Assembly: GCA_944323995.1 (NCBI GenBank)
Contig: CALUUN010000004.1
Location: 62,001-126,000, forward strand
Reading direction: 5' to 3'
Length of the DNA stretch: 64,000 bases
Origin: Candidatus Gastranaerophilales bacterium
Lineage (GTDB): Bacteria; Cyanobacteriota; Vampirovibrionia; Gastranaerophilales; Gastranaerophilaceae
This document shows, piece by piece, positions 50,838 to 59,844 of this stretch. The stretch's first letter is position 1; every line of letters starts with the position of its first letter. Position numbers and translations under genes: made by a program. The notes beneath the pieces are model-generated. The model worked only from the letters and a program-made list of their open reading frames with translations. It searched no databases and was not told where the DNA came from.

Positions 50838-52697
50838 ATGGGATTGTCAGCATCACAAGCAAGACTATTGAGCATAACCGCAAGGTTATCTGATAATGAA
50901 TTGCATTCGCAGCAAATAGCGAATTCAAAAGTTCGTCTTGCTGACAAAACCCAGGAAGCAAGTCAGGAATATTTAGATTCATTAAACGCAACAAAGTTAG
51001 TGTTTACAACATACAATTCAGACGGCGGTACAATACAGAATCCGTTAACCGCGGGTTTGATGTACCAGTACGCAGATATGAAAAACCAGTACGGGATATC
51101 AAACACATCAGGTCAATTGCTGGTAAGTGCAACAGATGCAGCAAATTTTGAAAACAGCGCAAACGTAAATGAATTTGTATCAATGTACGGAGTAGAATTA
51201 ACAGACAACCCGAAATATACAGCCGCATTAGAAACGTTGTACGGACAGGATTACAACTTGTTCTATAACACAGCAGACAACACAGTAAACGACGGATTAA
51301 ACAACTTTGCAAACGGAGTAAAAGGCTGGGTCGGTGGCTGGAATACCGGCATGACGCAGCAGCAGTATGATGCCTGGAAATCACAGAGTGACTGGATAGA
51401 CGGATATATCGGTCAGGCAAGCGGCCTGTACGGAGAATTGCTGAACAAGTTAAAAGATATTCCGATATCACCGGCAGACAAGCCAACCCCACCGACAAAA
51501 CCGACAATGCCGACAATGCCGGATATGCCGGACTTTGCAGCATTAGCGGCTGCATATAACGGTTCTGCTTGCCATGGCAGTGTTAACGGAACAGGAGCCA
51601 ACGGAATTTGGCACATGGAACACAACCTGTGTCACCTAATCTGGGGCCCGGGCGGGTTCTGTGAGGACGGTACAATTACTAATTCTGACGGAACTATTAC
51701 AATTACTGCAAATAAATCTCAATTGGATGATAACAGTATAACATCCGGTTTCGGAGGTTCAGGAAAAGATGCAGCAACAAAATTATTGAACGGTTTTAAA
51801 CAAAACAACGTTATGGAAGAGTATGATTGCGTTAAAGAAGTTATACAATCTTTGATTGATTTATATTGTGATGTTGTTAATTACTTATCAACAACCGGTG
51901 GTTATTCAATATACGGCACAATAAGCAGTGCGGAAAATCCAAAATCCTCAGGAGAACTTTATACCCAGTGGCAGCAATTCTATACTGATTTGGCAAATTT
52001 GGAAAATGCAGGTAAGCAGGAATATGAAGATAAAAAAGCCGAATGGATGGAAGAATACAACAAACAAATGGAAATATACAATAAAGAATATGCAGAGTAT
52101 GAGAAAGAACTTGCTGAATATCAAGAAGCACTATTAGACGGCACTGCATGGCAGCAGGCCTGCAACGAGCTTTATGACCAGTATCAGGAAGCCATTGCAA
52201 ATCTCCCGACACCGGAAATCCCCGACCCTGAAGATCCGAAAACAGAATGGTACACCAATCTCTGGCACAGAATGAACGGTGAAAGCGATTACAAATCGAC
52301 CGAAGGTAAAAACGGAACATACTATAAACAGCTTGAAGATAATCTTCTAAACAGCGACACCTGGCTGCAGTTTGCGCTTGAGCACGGCGTTGTTATGCTG
52401 GAACAGGTAAGATTTGTTGAAGAAGCTGAAGACGATACCGGTCTTGAATATTCAAAATGGACAGCAACTACTTACGGAAGCTGTTCCGATATCGCAGAAG
52501 TTGAAGACGAAGTTGCAATAGCCCGCGCAGAAGCAGAATATACCAAAAAACTTAACGAAATAGAAGCTAAAGACAAAAAATACGACAACGATATTAAAAA
52601 ACTTGATACCGAACACAACGCACTCCAGACTGAATACGATTCAGTTAAGAGTGTTATTGAAAAGAACGTTGAACGATCTTTCAAAGCATTCTCATAA
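50838..52697 (+). CDS. Large unknown protein with conserved coiled ends and variable centre (inverted paralogue 2)
   Basis: A 619-residue protein, the mirror-image partner of the gene at 48696-50573. N-terminal ~100 residues and C-terminal ~150 residues are nearly the same, including DNA stretches of over 100 bases with no or few changes. The centre is unrelated: a Trp/Gly-rich stretch, a proline-rich hinge (PADKPTPPTKPTMPTMPDMP), a Cys-containing segment near MEHNLCHLIWGPGGFC, and a long Tyr/Glu coil (YNKQMEIYNKEYAEYEKELA). Cytoplasmic or secreted by a non-Sec route. Good AAAGGAAA ribosome site. Confidence 0.78.
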   Translation: MGLSASQARLLSITARLSDNELHSQQIANSKVRLADKTQEASQEYLDSLNATKLVFTTYNSDGGTIQNPLTAGLMYQYADMKNQYGISNTSGQLLVSATDAANFENSANVNEFVSMYGVELTDNPKYTAALETLYGQDYNLFYNTADNTVNDGLNNFANGVKGWVGGWNTGMTQQQYDAWKSQSDWIDGYIGQASGLYGELLNKLKDIPISPADKPTPPTKPTMPTMPDMPDFAALAAAYNGSACHGSVNGTGANGIWHMEHNLCHLIWGPGGFCEDGTITNSDGTITITANKSQLDDNSITSGFGGSGKDAATKLLNGFKQNNVMEEYDCVKEVIQSLIDLYCDVVNYLSTTGGYSIYGTISSAENPKSSGELYTQWQQFYTDLANLENAGKQEYEDKKAEWMEEYNKQMEIYNKEYAEYEKELAEYQEALLDGTAWQQACNELYDQYQEAIANLPTPEIPDPEDPKTEWYTNLWHRMNGESDYKSTEGKNGTYYKQLEDNLLNSDTWLQFALEHGVVMLEQVRFVEEAEDDTGLEYSKWTATTYGSCSDIAEVEDEVAIARAEAEYTKKLNEIEAKDKKYDNDIKKLDTEHNALQTEYDSVKSVIEKNVERSFKAFS

Positions 52698-52703
52698 ATC
52701 TTG

Positions 52704-53864
52704 TTAAGAATTATAAGCCTCAAACAGTGATTGGAGAAGTTTTTGGCCCTGAATCATTGTTTTGTAATCAACGTATTCGTCTGCTGAATGCATGTTGCAT
52801 ACGGTTGCCAGTCCGACAAGATAGGGCGCGAATTTTTCACCGTCTGCGTTTGTTTGGTTCGCATATATGTGGGTTTCCGCACCTGCGTGGAATGAAGAAA
52901 TTTCGGGCGTTATGCCTTGTTTTTTTGCAACAGTTTCAAATAATATCGGGATATAATCGTCTTCGACTTTTTCAAAGGCGGGCATATGTTCTTTAAATGT
53001 TATCTTAGCCTGTGCTGTTCCTGCGTATTCTTTATTAAAATCATCGACCAAGAACTTCATTAAATCTTTCAGTTCTTCTTCTTTTTTCTTGTTTGAACTT
53101 CTTATTGAATAGGTTGCCTCGCCGTGAGTGTTTATAATATTTGTAACATCAAGGTTTCCGGAAGATATTCCGCCGATGTTGCAGGAGGTGATTACCTGAT
53201 TGTTTTCGGAATAGAATACGCCCTGCGGAAATTCCGCTATAAGTTCCGCAATAAGTTTGGCGGCATTTTCGCGGGTCTCGTCGCCTATGTCGATTCCTGA
53301 GTGTCCGCCTTTGAAAGAATTAACTTCAACTTTTGCAAGAGTGTAGCTGGCACCGGAGGTCAAAAGCTGGCCTAAAGTGTCGCTGTCAAGCACAAGGACA
53401 TACTTTGAACGGATTTTTGAAAAATCAATGTTTTTAATTCCGGTCATGCCTGATTCTTCATCTCTTGTGAAAATTAATTCAAGTCCGCCGTGTTTCATAT
53501 CGGATTTTGCAAGCTGTACGGCAAAATAAAGCGCGTTTGCAACGCCGGCTTTGTCATCGGCTCCGAGAGTTCTGCCTTCGGCTTTTATTAAATCTCCGTC
53601 GAGATGTATTTTTACCGGAGAATCATCCCCTATAACATCCATGTGCGCCGACAAAAGTATGGGCTGTTTTGTTTCATCCGTTGCATTTACAGTAATATGG
53701 ACATTTTTGTATGCGTCGAGTTCGCAGTTTAAATTTTTGTCTTTGCAGTACTCCAGAATCCGGTTGGCCAAGTTCTCTTCCTTCAAAGACGGGGAAGGAA
53801 TTTCCGCCAGACTGCAAAATAAATCTATCAATTCGTTTTCTTTTCTTAAAGTATTTATGTCCAT
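52704..53864 (-). CDS. M20 family metallopeptidase (PepT-like)
   Basis: A 386-residue zinc peptidase. Metal and catalytic motifs: LLSAHMDVIGDD, GRTLGADDKAGVANAL, FTRDEESGMTG, VLDSDTLG and the final histidine in SSFHAGAETHIY. The dimerisation (lid) domain lies around residues 185-290 (FKGGHSGIDIGDETRENAAKL). Resembles tripeptidase T and related aminoacylases; cytoplasmic peptide turnover is the likely job. It lies convergent with the 50838 gene, with only six bases between them and no terminator seen. Confidence 0.9.
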   Translation of the reverse strand: MDINTLRKENELIDLFCSLAEIPSPSLKEENLANRILEYCKDKNLNCELDAYKNVHITVNATDETKQPILLSAHMDVIGDDSPVKIHLDGDLIKAEGRTLGADDKAGVANALYFAVQLAKSDMKHGGLELIFTRDEESGMTGIKNIDFSKIRSKYVLVLDSDTLGQLLTSGASYTLAKVEVNSFKGGHSGIDIGDETRENAAKLIAELIAEFPQGVFYSENNQVITSCNIGGISSGNLDVTNIINTHGEATYSIRSSNKKKEEELKDLMKFLVDDFNKEYAGTAQAKITFKEHMPAFEKVEDDYIPILFETVAKKQGITPEISSFHAGAETHIYANQTNADGEKFAPYLVGLATVCNMHSADEYVDYKTMIQGQKLLQSLFEAYNS

Positions 53865-53917
53865 TTTATTACTCCTTGTAGTTTAAAAATTTTAACATAT
53901 AAATCAAATATTGTAAA

Positions 53918-56284
53918 TCAATTAATATCAACAATACTGATTCCGTCACCGCCCTCGCCGTCTTCGCCGGGTCTGAATTTAGCGACATAAGGCGAAGTTG
54001 AGAGAAAATCTCTCACGGCTGATTTGAGTGCACCTGTTCCGTGGCCGTGGATTATACGAACCGGCGACAGGTTGGCAAGACTTGCTTTGTCAAGATAAAA
54101 TTCAAGACTGTCGAGCGCGTCTTCAACTCTGTACCCTCTCAAATCCAGCGTGCTTGAAATATTTACCCGCTTAAGTTCAAATTTTTCAAAACTGCTCGGG
54201 GTATAGATTTTGGGATGTTCTTTATAATTTTCGTCCAATACGGCAAGTTTGTCAATTTTTATTTTTGTTTTAATGTTTCCCATCTGAACGAGAACATTGC
54301 CGTGTTTGTCCGGTTTTTCAAGTACGACAACCGGCTGATGAAGCTCTTTGAGCATAACTTTGTCGTCCGGTTGAATTTTATCCGGATCAATTTCAAGGTA
54401 TTTTTGTTTTTCATCCAGTTCATCAAGTTTTCCGCGGAAACTTTGTTCAAGTTTTGCAAGCCGTGCGTATGACCGGCGCGCAATTTTTTCTGATTTTTCG
54501 CGCCTGAGTTCATCAAGAATGTCCTTGATTTCAGCTTTAACCGTCATTAATTCTCTGTCAAATTTGTCCTTAATATTTTTTAATGTTTTCTTTTTATCCT
54601 TTTTAAGATTTGAAAGATTTTCTTCGTATTCCTGCTTGACGGAAAGCGAACTTTCTTTGAGTTCTTCCGCTTCTTCCAGATTTTTGGACAATTGCTGCTG
54701 GGTTTCCTGAAGTTTTTCAACAACAAGAATAGACGGGTCTTTTTGCGAAACAAGAATGTTTTTGGCTTTTTCCACAATATTTTTTTCAAGACCTAAATTG
54801 GACGAAATAGCAATTGCGTTGCTTAATCCCGGAATACCTAAAAGCAATTTATAGGTAGGTTTCAGACTTTCTGTATCAAATTCCACCGAGGCATTTTTGA
54901 AATAAGGATTTGTGTATTCAAGCGACTTGAGTTCGCCGTAATGCGTTGTAACAGTTGAAAAAACGCCTTTTGCAGCCAGATTTTCGAGTATTACCTGTGC
55001 GAGCACTGCGCCTTCCTGCGGATCTGTTCCCGCGCAAATTTCGTCAAGCAGAACAAATGTGTCCTCGTCCGCCCTGTTTACTGTTTCAATTATGTTTGTC
55101 ATGTGAGAAGAAAACGTGGAAAGGCTTTGTTGTATGCTTTGCGAATCGCCAATGTCTGCAAAAATCTGCCTGAACGGGTAAACTTTTGCCATTGAGCACG
55201 GCAGGAAAAAGCCGGCTTTTGTCATAAGCAAAAACAGCCCGATTGTTTTCAGTGTAACTGTTTTGCCGCCCGTGTTTGAACCCGTTATTATTACCGATTT
55301 GTAATTTTTGCCGATTTCAAAGTCGTTGGATACAACGTTGTCAACATTTCCGATTAAAAGCGGATGGCGCATATTTTCCAGAATTACTTCTTTTGAATTT
55401 GTTATCTCGGGTTCGACAGCCTGAATTTTAACGGCATAGCGAGCTTTTGCAAAATGAAAATCAATCTGCGCAAGCAATTTTTCCGAAAGTTTAATATTTT
55501 CGATTTCCGCTTTAACAAGGCCTGTAAGTTCCGCCAGAATTCTTATTAATTCCGCATGAATTTTGGATTTTAATTCTCTTATTTTGTTGTTCAGCGGCAC
55601 AATTTGCGCAGGTTCAATATAGAAAGTTTTATTTGTTGCGGAAACGTCGTGGACAATTCCCGGAACTTTGCTTTTGGAAGATGCCATGACCTGAAACACA
55701 ATCCTCTCATCGCGCGTTGTGTAAATGTTTTCCTGCAAATGTTTTGAAAATTCATTTGAGGTCATCAGCTCATTAACTTTTGTTTTAAGATTTTTTTCGG
55801 TTTCTTTTAAAGAGGCAAAAAGCCCTTTTAATTCAGGTGTTGCATCCTGTTTTATGTTCAAACTTTCGTCAAAAGTCGAAAATATTTTTTCTTCAAGTTC
55901 TCTGTTAACCGTCAAATCTTTTGAAAGATTTTTTAAAATTGAATCCGGCAAAGTGTTTTCAGCCAGAAATTTTTTCACGAGTCTTGAAGTTCTGAGCGTC
56001 TTTGCGATATCGTTTAGTTCTTCTTCATTAAGATAGCTTACGAGAGAATTTTGTTCGATTTTTTCAATGTCAGCCGCAAACTCAACCGGTATGTCGAGCG
56101 CATTATCAAGAATTTTTTTTGCTTCTTTTGTAAATTCAAGCTGTTGTTTTATATCGTTTATTCCGTCAAAAATCTTTGCGTTCAAACAGAGTTCCCTGCT
56201 TTGTTTGAGCTTTGCAAAACAGGAAATTTTTTCAAGAACTTTATCAAATTCCAGAGAGCTGATTGTCTTAGATACAATATCCAT
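53918..56284 (-). CDS. mutS2: Endonuclease MutS2
   Basis: A protein of 788 residues from ATG 56284 (a TTG at 56302 could add six). MutS-type clamp/lever helices lead to the ATPase with Walker A IITGSNTGGKTVTLKTIG, DEICAGTDPQEGAVLAQVIL and STVTTHYGELKSL. A long coiled coil (about 520-630), a KOW-like segment and a C-terminal Smr nuclease domain (STLDLRGYRVEDALDSLEF, RIIHGHGTGALK) follow. It lacks the mismatch-recognition domain of MutS. In other bacteria MutS2 acts on recombination intermediates and stalled ribosomes. Given the slippage tracts in this genome, note that it is not the mismatch-repair MutS. Confidence 0.95.
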   Translation of the reverse strand: MDIVSKTISSLEFDKVLEKISCFAKLKQSRELCLNAKIFDGINDIKQQLEFTKEAKKILDNALDIPVEFAADIEKIEQNSLVSYLNEEELNDIAKTLRTSRLVKKFLAENTLPDSILKNLSKDLTVNRELEEKIFSTFDESLNIKQDATPELKGLFASLKETEKNLKTKVNELMTSNEFSKHLQENIYTTRDERIVFQVMASSKSKVPGIVHDVSATNKTFYIEPAQIVPLNNKIRELKSKIHAELIRILAELTGLVKAEIENIKLSEKLLAQIDFHFAKARYAVKIQAVEPEITNSKEVILENMRHPLLIGNVDNVVSNDFEIGKNYKSVIITGSNTGGKTVTLKTIGLFLLMTKAGFFLPCSMAKVYPFRQIFADIGDSQSIQQSLSTFSSHMTNIIETVNRADEDTFVLLDEICAGTDPQEGAVLAQVILENLAAKGVFSTVTTHYGELKSLEYTNPYFKNASVEFDTESLKPTYKLLLGIPGLSNAIAISSNLGLEKNIVEKAKNILVSQKDPSILVVEKLQETQQQLSKNLEEAEELKESSLSVKQEYEENLSNLKKDKKKTLKNIKDKFDRELMTVKAEIKDILDELRREKSEKIARRSYARLAKLEQSFRGKLDELDEKQKYLEIDPDKIQPDDKVMLKELHQPVVVLEKPDKHGNVLVQMGNIKTKIKIDKLAVLDENYKEHPKIYTPSSFEKFELKRVNISSTLDLRGYRVEDALDSLEFYLDKASLANLSPVRIIHGHGTGALKSAVRDFLSTSPYVAKFRPGEDGEGGDGISIVDIN

Positions 56285-56359
56285 ATTTTTATTAAAAAAC
56301 AAGCAAGAATTATTTGCAATTGTTATTTTTTTCTGTACAATAATTTATGGGAGATAAAA

Positions 56360-57730
56360 ATGGCGGCAGAAAGACAAAAAGTTAAGGAACAGGATAAATT
56401 TGAAAGACGGCACAACTTTGATCCGGTAGAGAGCAACTTGACTCCGGAACAGGTAAAACTTGAAGCCTCAAGATGTTTGAATTGTAAAAACCCCGGATGC
56501 GTCAAAGGGTGTCCGGTTAATATTCAAATCCCTCAGTTTATACAGGCGTTGAAAGAAGATAATCTTGAAAAAGCAGGCGAAATAATCCGCGAAACAAGTA
56601 TGCTTCCGTCAGTTTGCGGCCGTGTCTGCCCGCAGGAAAGGCAGTGCGAAGGCAAATGCGTACTGGGTATAAAAGGGCAGTCCGTTGCAATCGGTGCTCT
56701 TGAAAGATATGTCGGCGATAATACCGGAGCCGAAACTGTTGAAATCAAACCGTCAGGTAAAAAAGTTGCCGTAATCGGTTCAGGCTGCGCAGGTATTACT
56801 GCGGCAGCGGATTTGCGCAAAGCGGGGCATGAAGTTGTTGTCTTTGAAGCGCTTCATGAGCTCGGAGGTGTTTTAAGATACGGCATTCCGCCATTCAGAT
56901 TACCCAGAACCGTTCTTGACCGCGAGATTACCAACCTTAAAAATATGGGAGTTGAATTTAAGAAAAATGTTATTGTCGGCAAATCAATTACCCTGAAACA
57001 GTTAAAAGAGGACGGTTTTGACGCAATATTTATTTGTTCCGGCGCAGGACTTCCGAAAATGCTTCATATTCCGGGCGAGAATTTGAACGGTGTGTTTTCT
57101 GCAAACGAATTTTTAACCCGCGTTAATTTAATGCACGCAGGTCAACCCGACAGTCCGACTCCGCTCAAAGTCGGCAAAAAAGCTGCTGTATTCGGCGGCG
57201 GAAACGTTGCGATGGATGCTGCGAGAACAGCTGTGCGCGTCGGATTTGAAGAAGTTTATATTATATACAGACGCACGGAAAAAGAACTTCCGGCTCGTCT
57301 TGAAGAAATCCGTCACGCAAAAGAAGAAGGCGTAATATTTAAATTTTTGTACGCTCCTAAAGAAATACTCGGTGAAAACGGTTATGTCAAATCTGTGGAA
57401 CTTGAGGTTATGGAGCTCGGCGAACCGGATGAAACAGGCCGCTGCAGGCCGGTTGCAACCGGAAAAATTGAAACCGTTGAGCTGGATACGGTTATTGTGG
57501 CACTCGGCACCGGCCCGAATCCGATTATACAAAAGTCAGCCCAAGCCGAAGGTCTGGAAATTATTACGGACAAACGCGGATATATTACTGTTGACGGAGA
57601 AACAAGAGCAACAAATATTCCGGCGGTATATGCAGGCGGTGACGTTGCACCCGTCGGGGAATCAAACGCCATTAACGCAATGGGAGCCGGCAAAAAAGCG
57701 GCAAAAGCTATAAATGAATTACTTAAATAA
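56360..57730 (+). CDS. gltA: Glutamate synthase small-subunit-type NADPH oxidoreductase (GltA/NfnB family)
   Basis: A 456-residue flavoprotein. Two cysteine clusters for [4Fe-4S] centres come first (CLNCKNPGCVKGCPVNIQIP; CGRVCPQERQCEGKC). Then FAD-binding GSGCAGITAAADLRKAGHEVVVFE, NADPH-binding GGGNVAMDAARTAVRVG and the FAD-closing YAGGDVAP. The length and lack of a large subunit nearby match the homotetrameric glutamate synthase/NfnB/sulfide dehydrogenase subfamily; which of these it is cannot be decided by eye. Start 56360 with GGGAGA upstream; the frame is open further upstream but has no ribosome site there. Overlaps the next gene by 17 bases. Confidence 0.9.
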   Translation: MAAERQKVKEQDKFERRHNFDPVESNLTPEQVKLEASRCLNCKNPGCVKGCPVNIQIPQFIQALKEDNLEKAGEIIRETSMLPSVCGRVCPQERQCEGKCVLGIKGQSVAIGALERYVGDNTGAETVEIKPSGKKVAVIGSGCAGITAAADLRKAGHEVVVFEALHELGGVLRYGIPPFRLPRTVLDREITNLKNMGVEFKKNVIVGKSITLKQLKEDGFDAIFICSGAGLPKMLHIPGENLNGVFSANEFLTRVNLMHAGQPDSPTPLKVGKKAAVFGGGNVAMDAARTAVRVGFEEVYIIYRRTEKELPARLEEIRHAKEEGVIFKFLYAPKEILGENGYVKSVELEVMELGEPDETGRCRPVATGKIETVELDTVIVALGTGPNPIIQKSAQAEGLEIITDKRGYITVDGETRATNIPAVYAGGDVAPVGESNAINAMGAGKKAAKAINELLK

Positions 57731-58583
57731 ATTTTTTGTATTATTAATATGCTTTAATCTGGCATTGGCGCCGGTTTCGGCTCTGGAATTTGATTTGTCG
57801 GTTGATGACGAAATAAGGAAAAATTACAATCCGTCAAAATTGGAATTGGAGTCGCTGCCTCCTCTGCCGTCTGTAAAACCGTCCGAGTCTCAGGCAAAAC
57901 CGCCGCTTGAGCCGATTGAAATTCCTGACGCCAAACCGATTGGCAGTCTTCCGCCGCTTACTCCCGCCGATAAAAAGCCGGTGATTTCAAAAATTGATAA
58001 GTCCGCCGCAATTAGGATTAAAAAAGGTACAAAATTTAAGGTTAAGTCTTCTCAAACGATTTCTGATGCTGCAAGAGCCGGCACAAGGCTTTCTTTTGTT
58101 TCACAACAGGCTGTTACGCAAAGATATGTTACAATCCCTCAGGGAACGGTTTTTAAAGGTGAAATCGCAAATTCACACCTTCCGCAGCTTTCCGGAAACG
58201 GAGGCCTGATTGTAATTTCAATCGACAGCATGGTGTTTAAAGGTTCGACAGTCGGAATTGACGCTAAGATAACAAAAGCTAACCATAAGAAAATATTTTT
58301 GAATAATATAAAAGGCAAAAGACAATACTGGAAAGGTGTTTCCAATTCACTGAAACCAGGCACAAAATTCTACAAAAAAATGATGCGCGCTACCTCAAAG
58401 TTAGCGGATAATCCGTTTACTGTTATCTTAACCCCCGTAACCGTTGTGGCGGGTGTCGGCGTTTACGCCGTAAATTTTGCCGGCTCGCCCCTGTTCGGAC
58501 TTTTTAACAAAGGCGGCAGAATATCAATCCCCGCCGGCAGTGAGTTTGAAATAAAATTGCTTGAGGATGTTTATTTGTATTAA
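57714..58583 (+). CDS. Unknown secreted protein with proline-rich linker
   Basis: A 289-residue protein. Signal peptide (NKFFVLLICFNLALAPVSA), then a Pro/Glu/Lys-rich stretch (about residues 40-95: LPPLPSVKPSESQ, EPIEIPDAKPIGSLPP), then a globular part with beta-strand pattern (IKKGTKFKVKSSQTISDAARAGTRLSFVSQQAV, TIPQGTVFKGEIANSHLPQ, RISIPAGSEFEIKLLEDVYLY). The alternation of 'kkGTkfkv', 'IPqGTvfkG' and 'IPAGSEFEIKL' looks like repeats seen in periplasmic barrel or secretion proteins. No family recognised. Translationally coupled to gltA by overlap. Confidence 0.72.
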   Translation: MNYLNKFFVLLICFNLALAPVSALEFDLSVDDEIRKNYNPSKLELESLPPLPSVKPSESQAKPPLEPIEIPDAKPIGSLPPLTPADKKPVISKIDKSAAIRIKKGTKFKVKSSQTISDAARAGTRLSFVSQQAVTQRYVTIPQGTVFKGEIANSHLPQLSGNGGLIVISIDSMVFKGSTVGIDAKITKANHKKIFLNNIKGKRQYWKGVSNSLKPGTKFYKKMMRATSKLADNPFTVILTPVTVVAGVGVYAVNFAGSPLFGLFNKGGRISIPAGSEFEIKLLEDVYLY

Positions 58584-58762
58584 TTGCCCAGTGCGTCATT
58601 TACGGCGTCGGCGTTTTGCCGGCGGCTTTCTGTAACTGCCTGAATTGTTTTTTCGCTTTTTACCGTGTTTATGGTGTTAGTTTTAACCGCGTTAAAGTCA
58701 ATATTGTTGTAACACCACCATGCTCCGTAACATACTGCCAAAATTAATAAAATTCTTATCAT
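58580..58762 (-). CDS. Small membrane protein, 60 residues
   Basis: Starts MIRILLILAVCYGAWWCYNN with GGAGG five bases upstream, so the ATG at 58762 is chosen over upstream codons. One N-terminal membrane helix with two cysteines and a Trp pair, then a polar tail (TINTVKSEKTIQAVTESRRQNADAVNDALGN). No family recognised. It overlaps the convergent gene by four bases. Confidence 0.6.
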   Translation of the reverse strand: MIRILLILAVCYGAWWCYNNIDFNAVKTNTINTVKSEKTIQAVTESRRQNADAVNDALGN

Positions 58763-58886
58763 AAATTCCTCCACTGTGTAATATAACAAATTTTTTTGCA
58801 TCTTGTCAAATTTTTACTCTTGCCAAAATTTAAAAAATCTGGTATTATTACATTTGTTAAACCAAAAAAAAGAGGAGAAAAAAGAA

Positions 58887-59727
58887 ATGAAACAGTCAAA
58901 AGTGTTGCAAATCGCAAATCGGGGGGGCGACTCCTCTAAGCAGAATTAGCAAGGGTTTCGGCAAAGACGAAGCCGGAAATGCAGTTAGTGACAGCGCCGC
59001 AGCTTTACGGTATTATCAATCCGCAAACTATGCATTTACTCTGGCGGAAGTTTTAATAACAATAGGTGTAATCGGTATTGTAGCCGCAATTGCTATTCCG
59101 TCATTAATTAATCATTATAACGACAAGGTGCTTGAAACAAGATATCAACGCTCAAAAAACATACTCGTCAACGGCTACAAATTAATGATGTCAAAAGAGC
59201 AGGTCTTTGACATAAAAGATTTGTCCGTAATGAAATGCGGACAGAGGGATATTGATTGCATAATAAATGCACATAAAGAAGTATTCAAAATGATGCGTGA
59301 CTCATCAAACCCTGATATATCGGAAGCATTTGCAAGTGATTATACAATACCCGGAGAGCCGGAAAAAGGAGACCTCTCAAGTATGGTGTCACAATTGCCT
59401 ACATTCCAAACAACTGACGGCATGTCTTATATGGTTATGGGGTTAGATCGCAGCCGTGGCGCTGTGCAGCTATACGCGGATTTAAACGGTAAAAGCAAAC
59501 CGAATGTAATAGGTGAAGATTTATTTACGTTCGCAATCTATGGAAACGGTATTTTTGTTGATCTGACAGATAGTGAATTTTTTGGTAAACTTTCTTGTAA
59601 TATATTTACGCCGGGGGGTTGCACAACTGAAGGAAGCTGTCAGGCACTTAATAACGGATATTCGTGTAAAGGAGGTTTTGTTTGGGATGGCAATCGTTGC
59701 AGGTTTTCTGGCAACTACTGTCGTTAG
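58887..59727 (+). CDS. Type IV pilin-like protein D; reading frame broken at a poly-G tract
   Basis: The only start with a good ribosome site (AGAGGAG, eight bases) is ATG 58887 (MKQSKVLQIAN). It meets seven G at 58921-58927 and stops at a TAG 12 codons after the first G. The pilin body is open in the +1 frame from the tract onward: a polar leader ending NYA, then FTLAEVLITIGVIGIVAAIA. With six (or nine) G a single 279-residue protein with a 49-residue leader results. The C-terminus is cysteine-rich (CNIFTPGGCTTEGSCQALNNG, then CKGGFVWDGNRCRFSGNYC), suggesting disulfides. A terminator follows. Either phase-off, a recent pseudogene, or a base-call error. Confidence 0.75.
58921..58927 (+). repeat. 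G7 homopolymer in the pilin D leader (candidate phase-variation switch)
   Basis: Seven G at codon 12 after ATG 58887. Six or nine would restore the frame into the pilin signature; seven gives early termination. Confidence 0.65.
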
Positions 59728-59739
59728 AATTTCATAATT

Positions 59740-59772
59740 AAAAAAATCCGGACATTTTGTTCGGATTTTTTT
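59740..59772 (+). terminator. Terminator of pilin-like gene D
   Basis: AAAAATCCG and CGGATTTTTTT pair around an ~11-base loop, just past the stop codon. Confidence 0.75.
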
Positions 59773-59781
59773 GTAACAAAC

Positions 59782-59809
59782 TTGCTAAAAAAAATATTTG
59801 GATTATAAT
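59782..59809 (+). promoter_or_regulatory. Predicted promoter of hppA
   Basis: TTGCTA, 16 bases, TATAAT, leading to a transcript start near 59816 and a leader of about 29 bases with GGAGG. Confidence 0.6.
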
Positions 59810-59844
59810 TAGGCTGGAAATTGTAACTTTTAGTGGAGGATATT

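Noticed and set aside
56051-56359. Upstream extension of the glutamate-synthase-like frame by 103 codons
   Set aside because: The added part overlaps mutS2 on the other strand, has a poor composition, and the first ribosome site with a family-like N-terminus is at 56360.
59128-59727. Pilin-like gene D starting at a TTG at 59128
   Set aside because: This would remove the pilin signature, which lies in the same frame further upstream; the frame is really open from the G tract at 58921.
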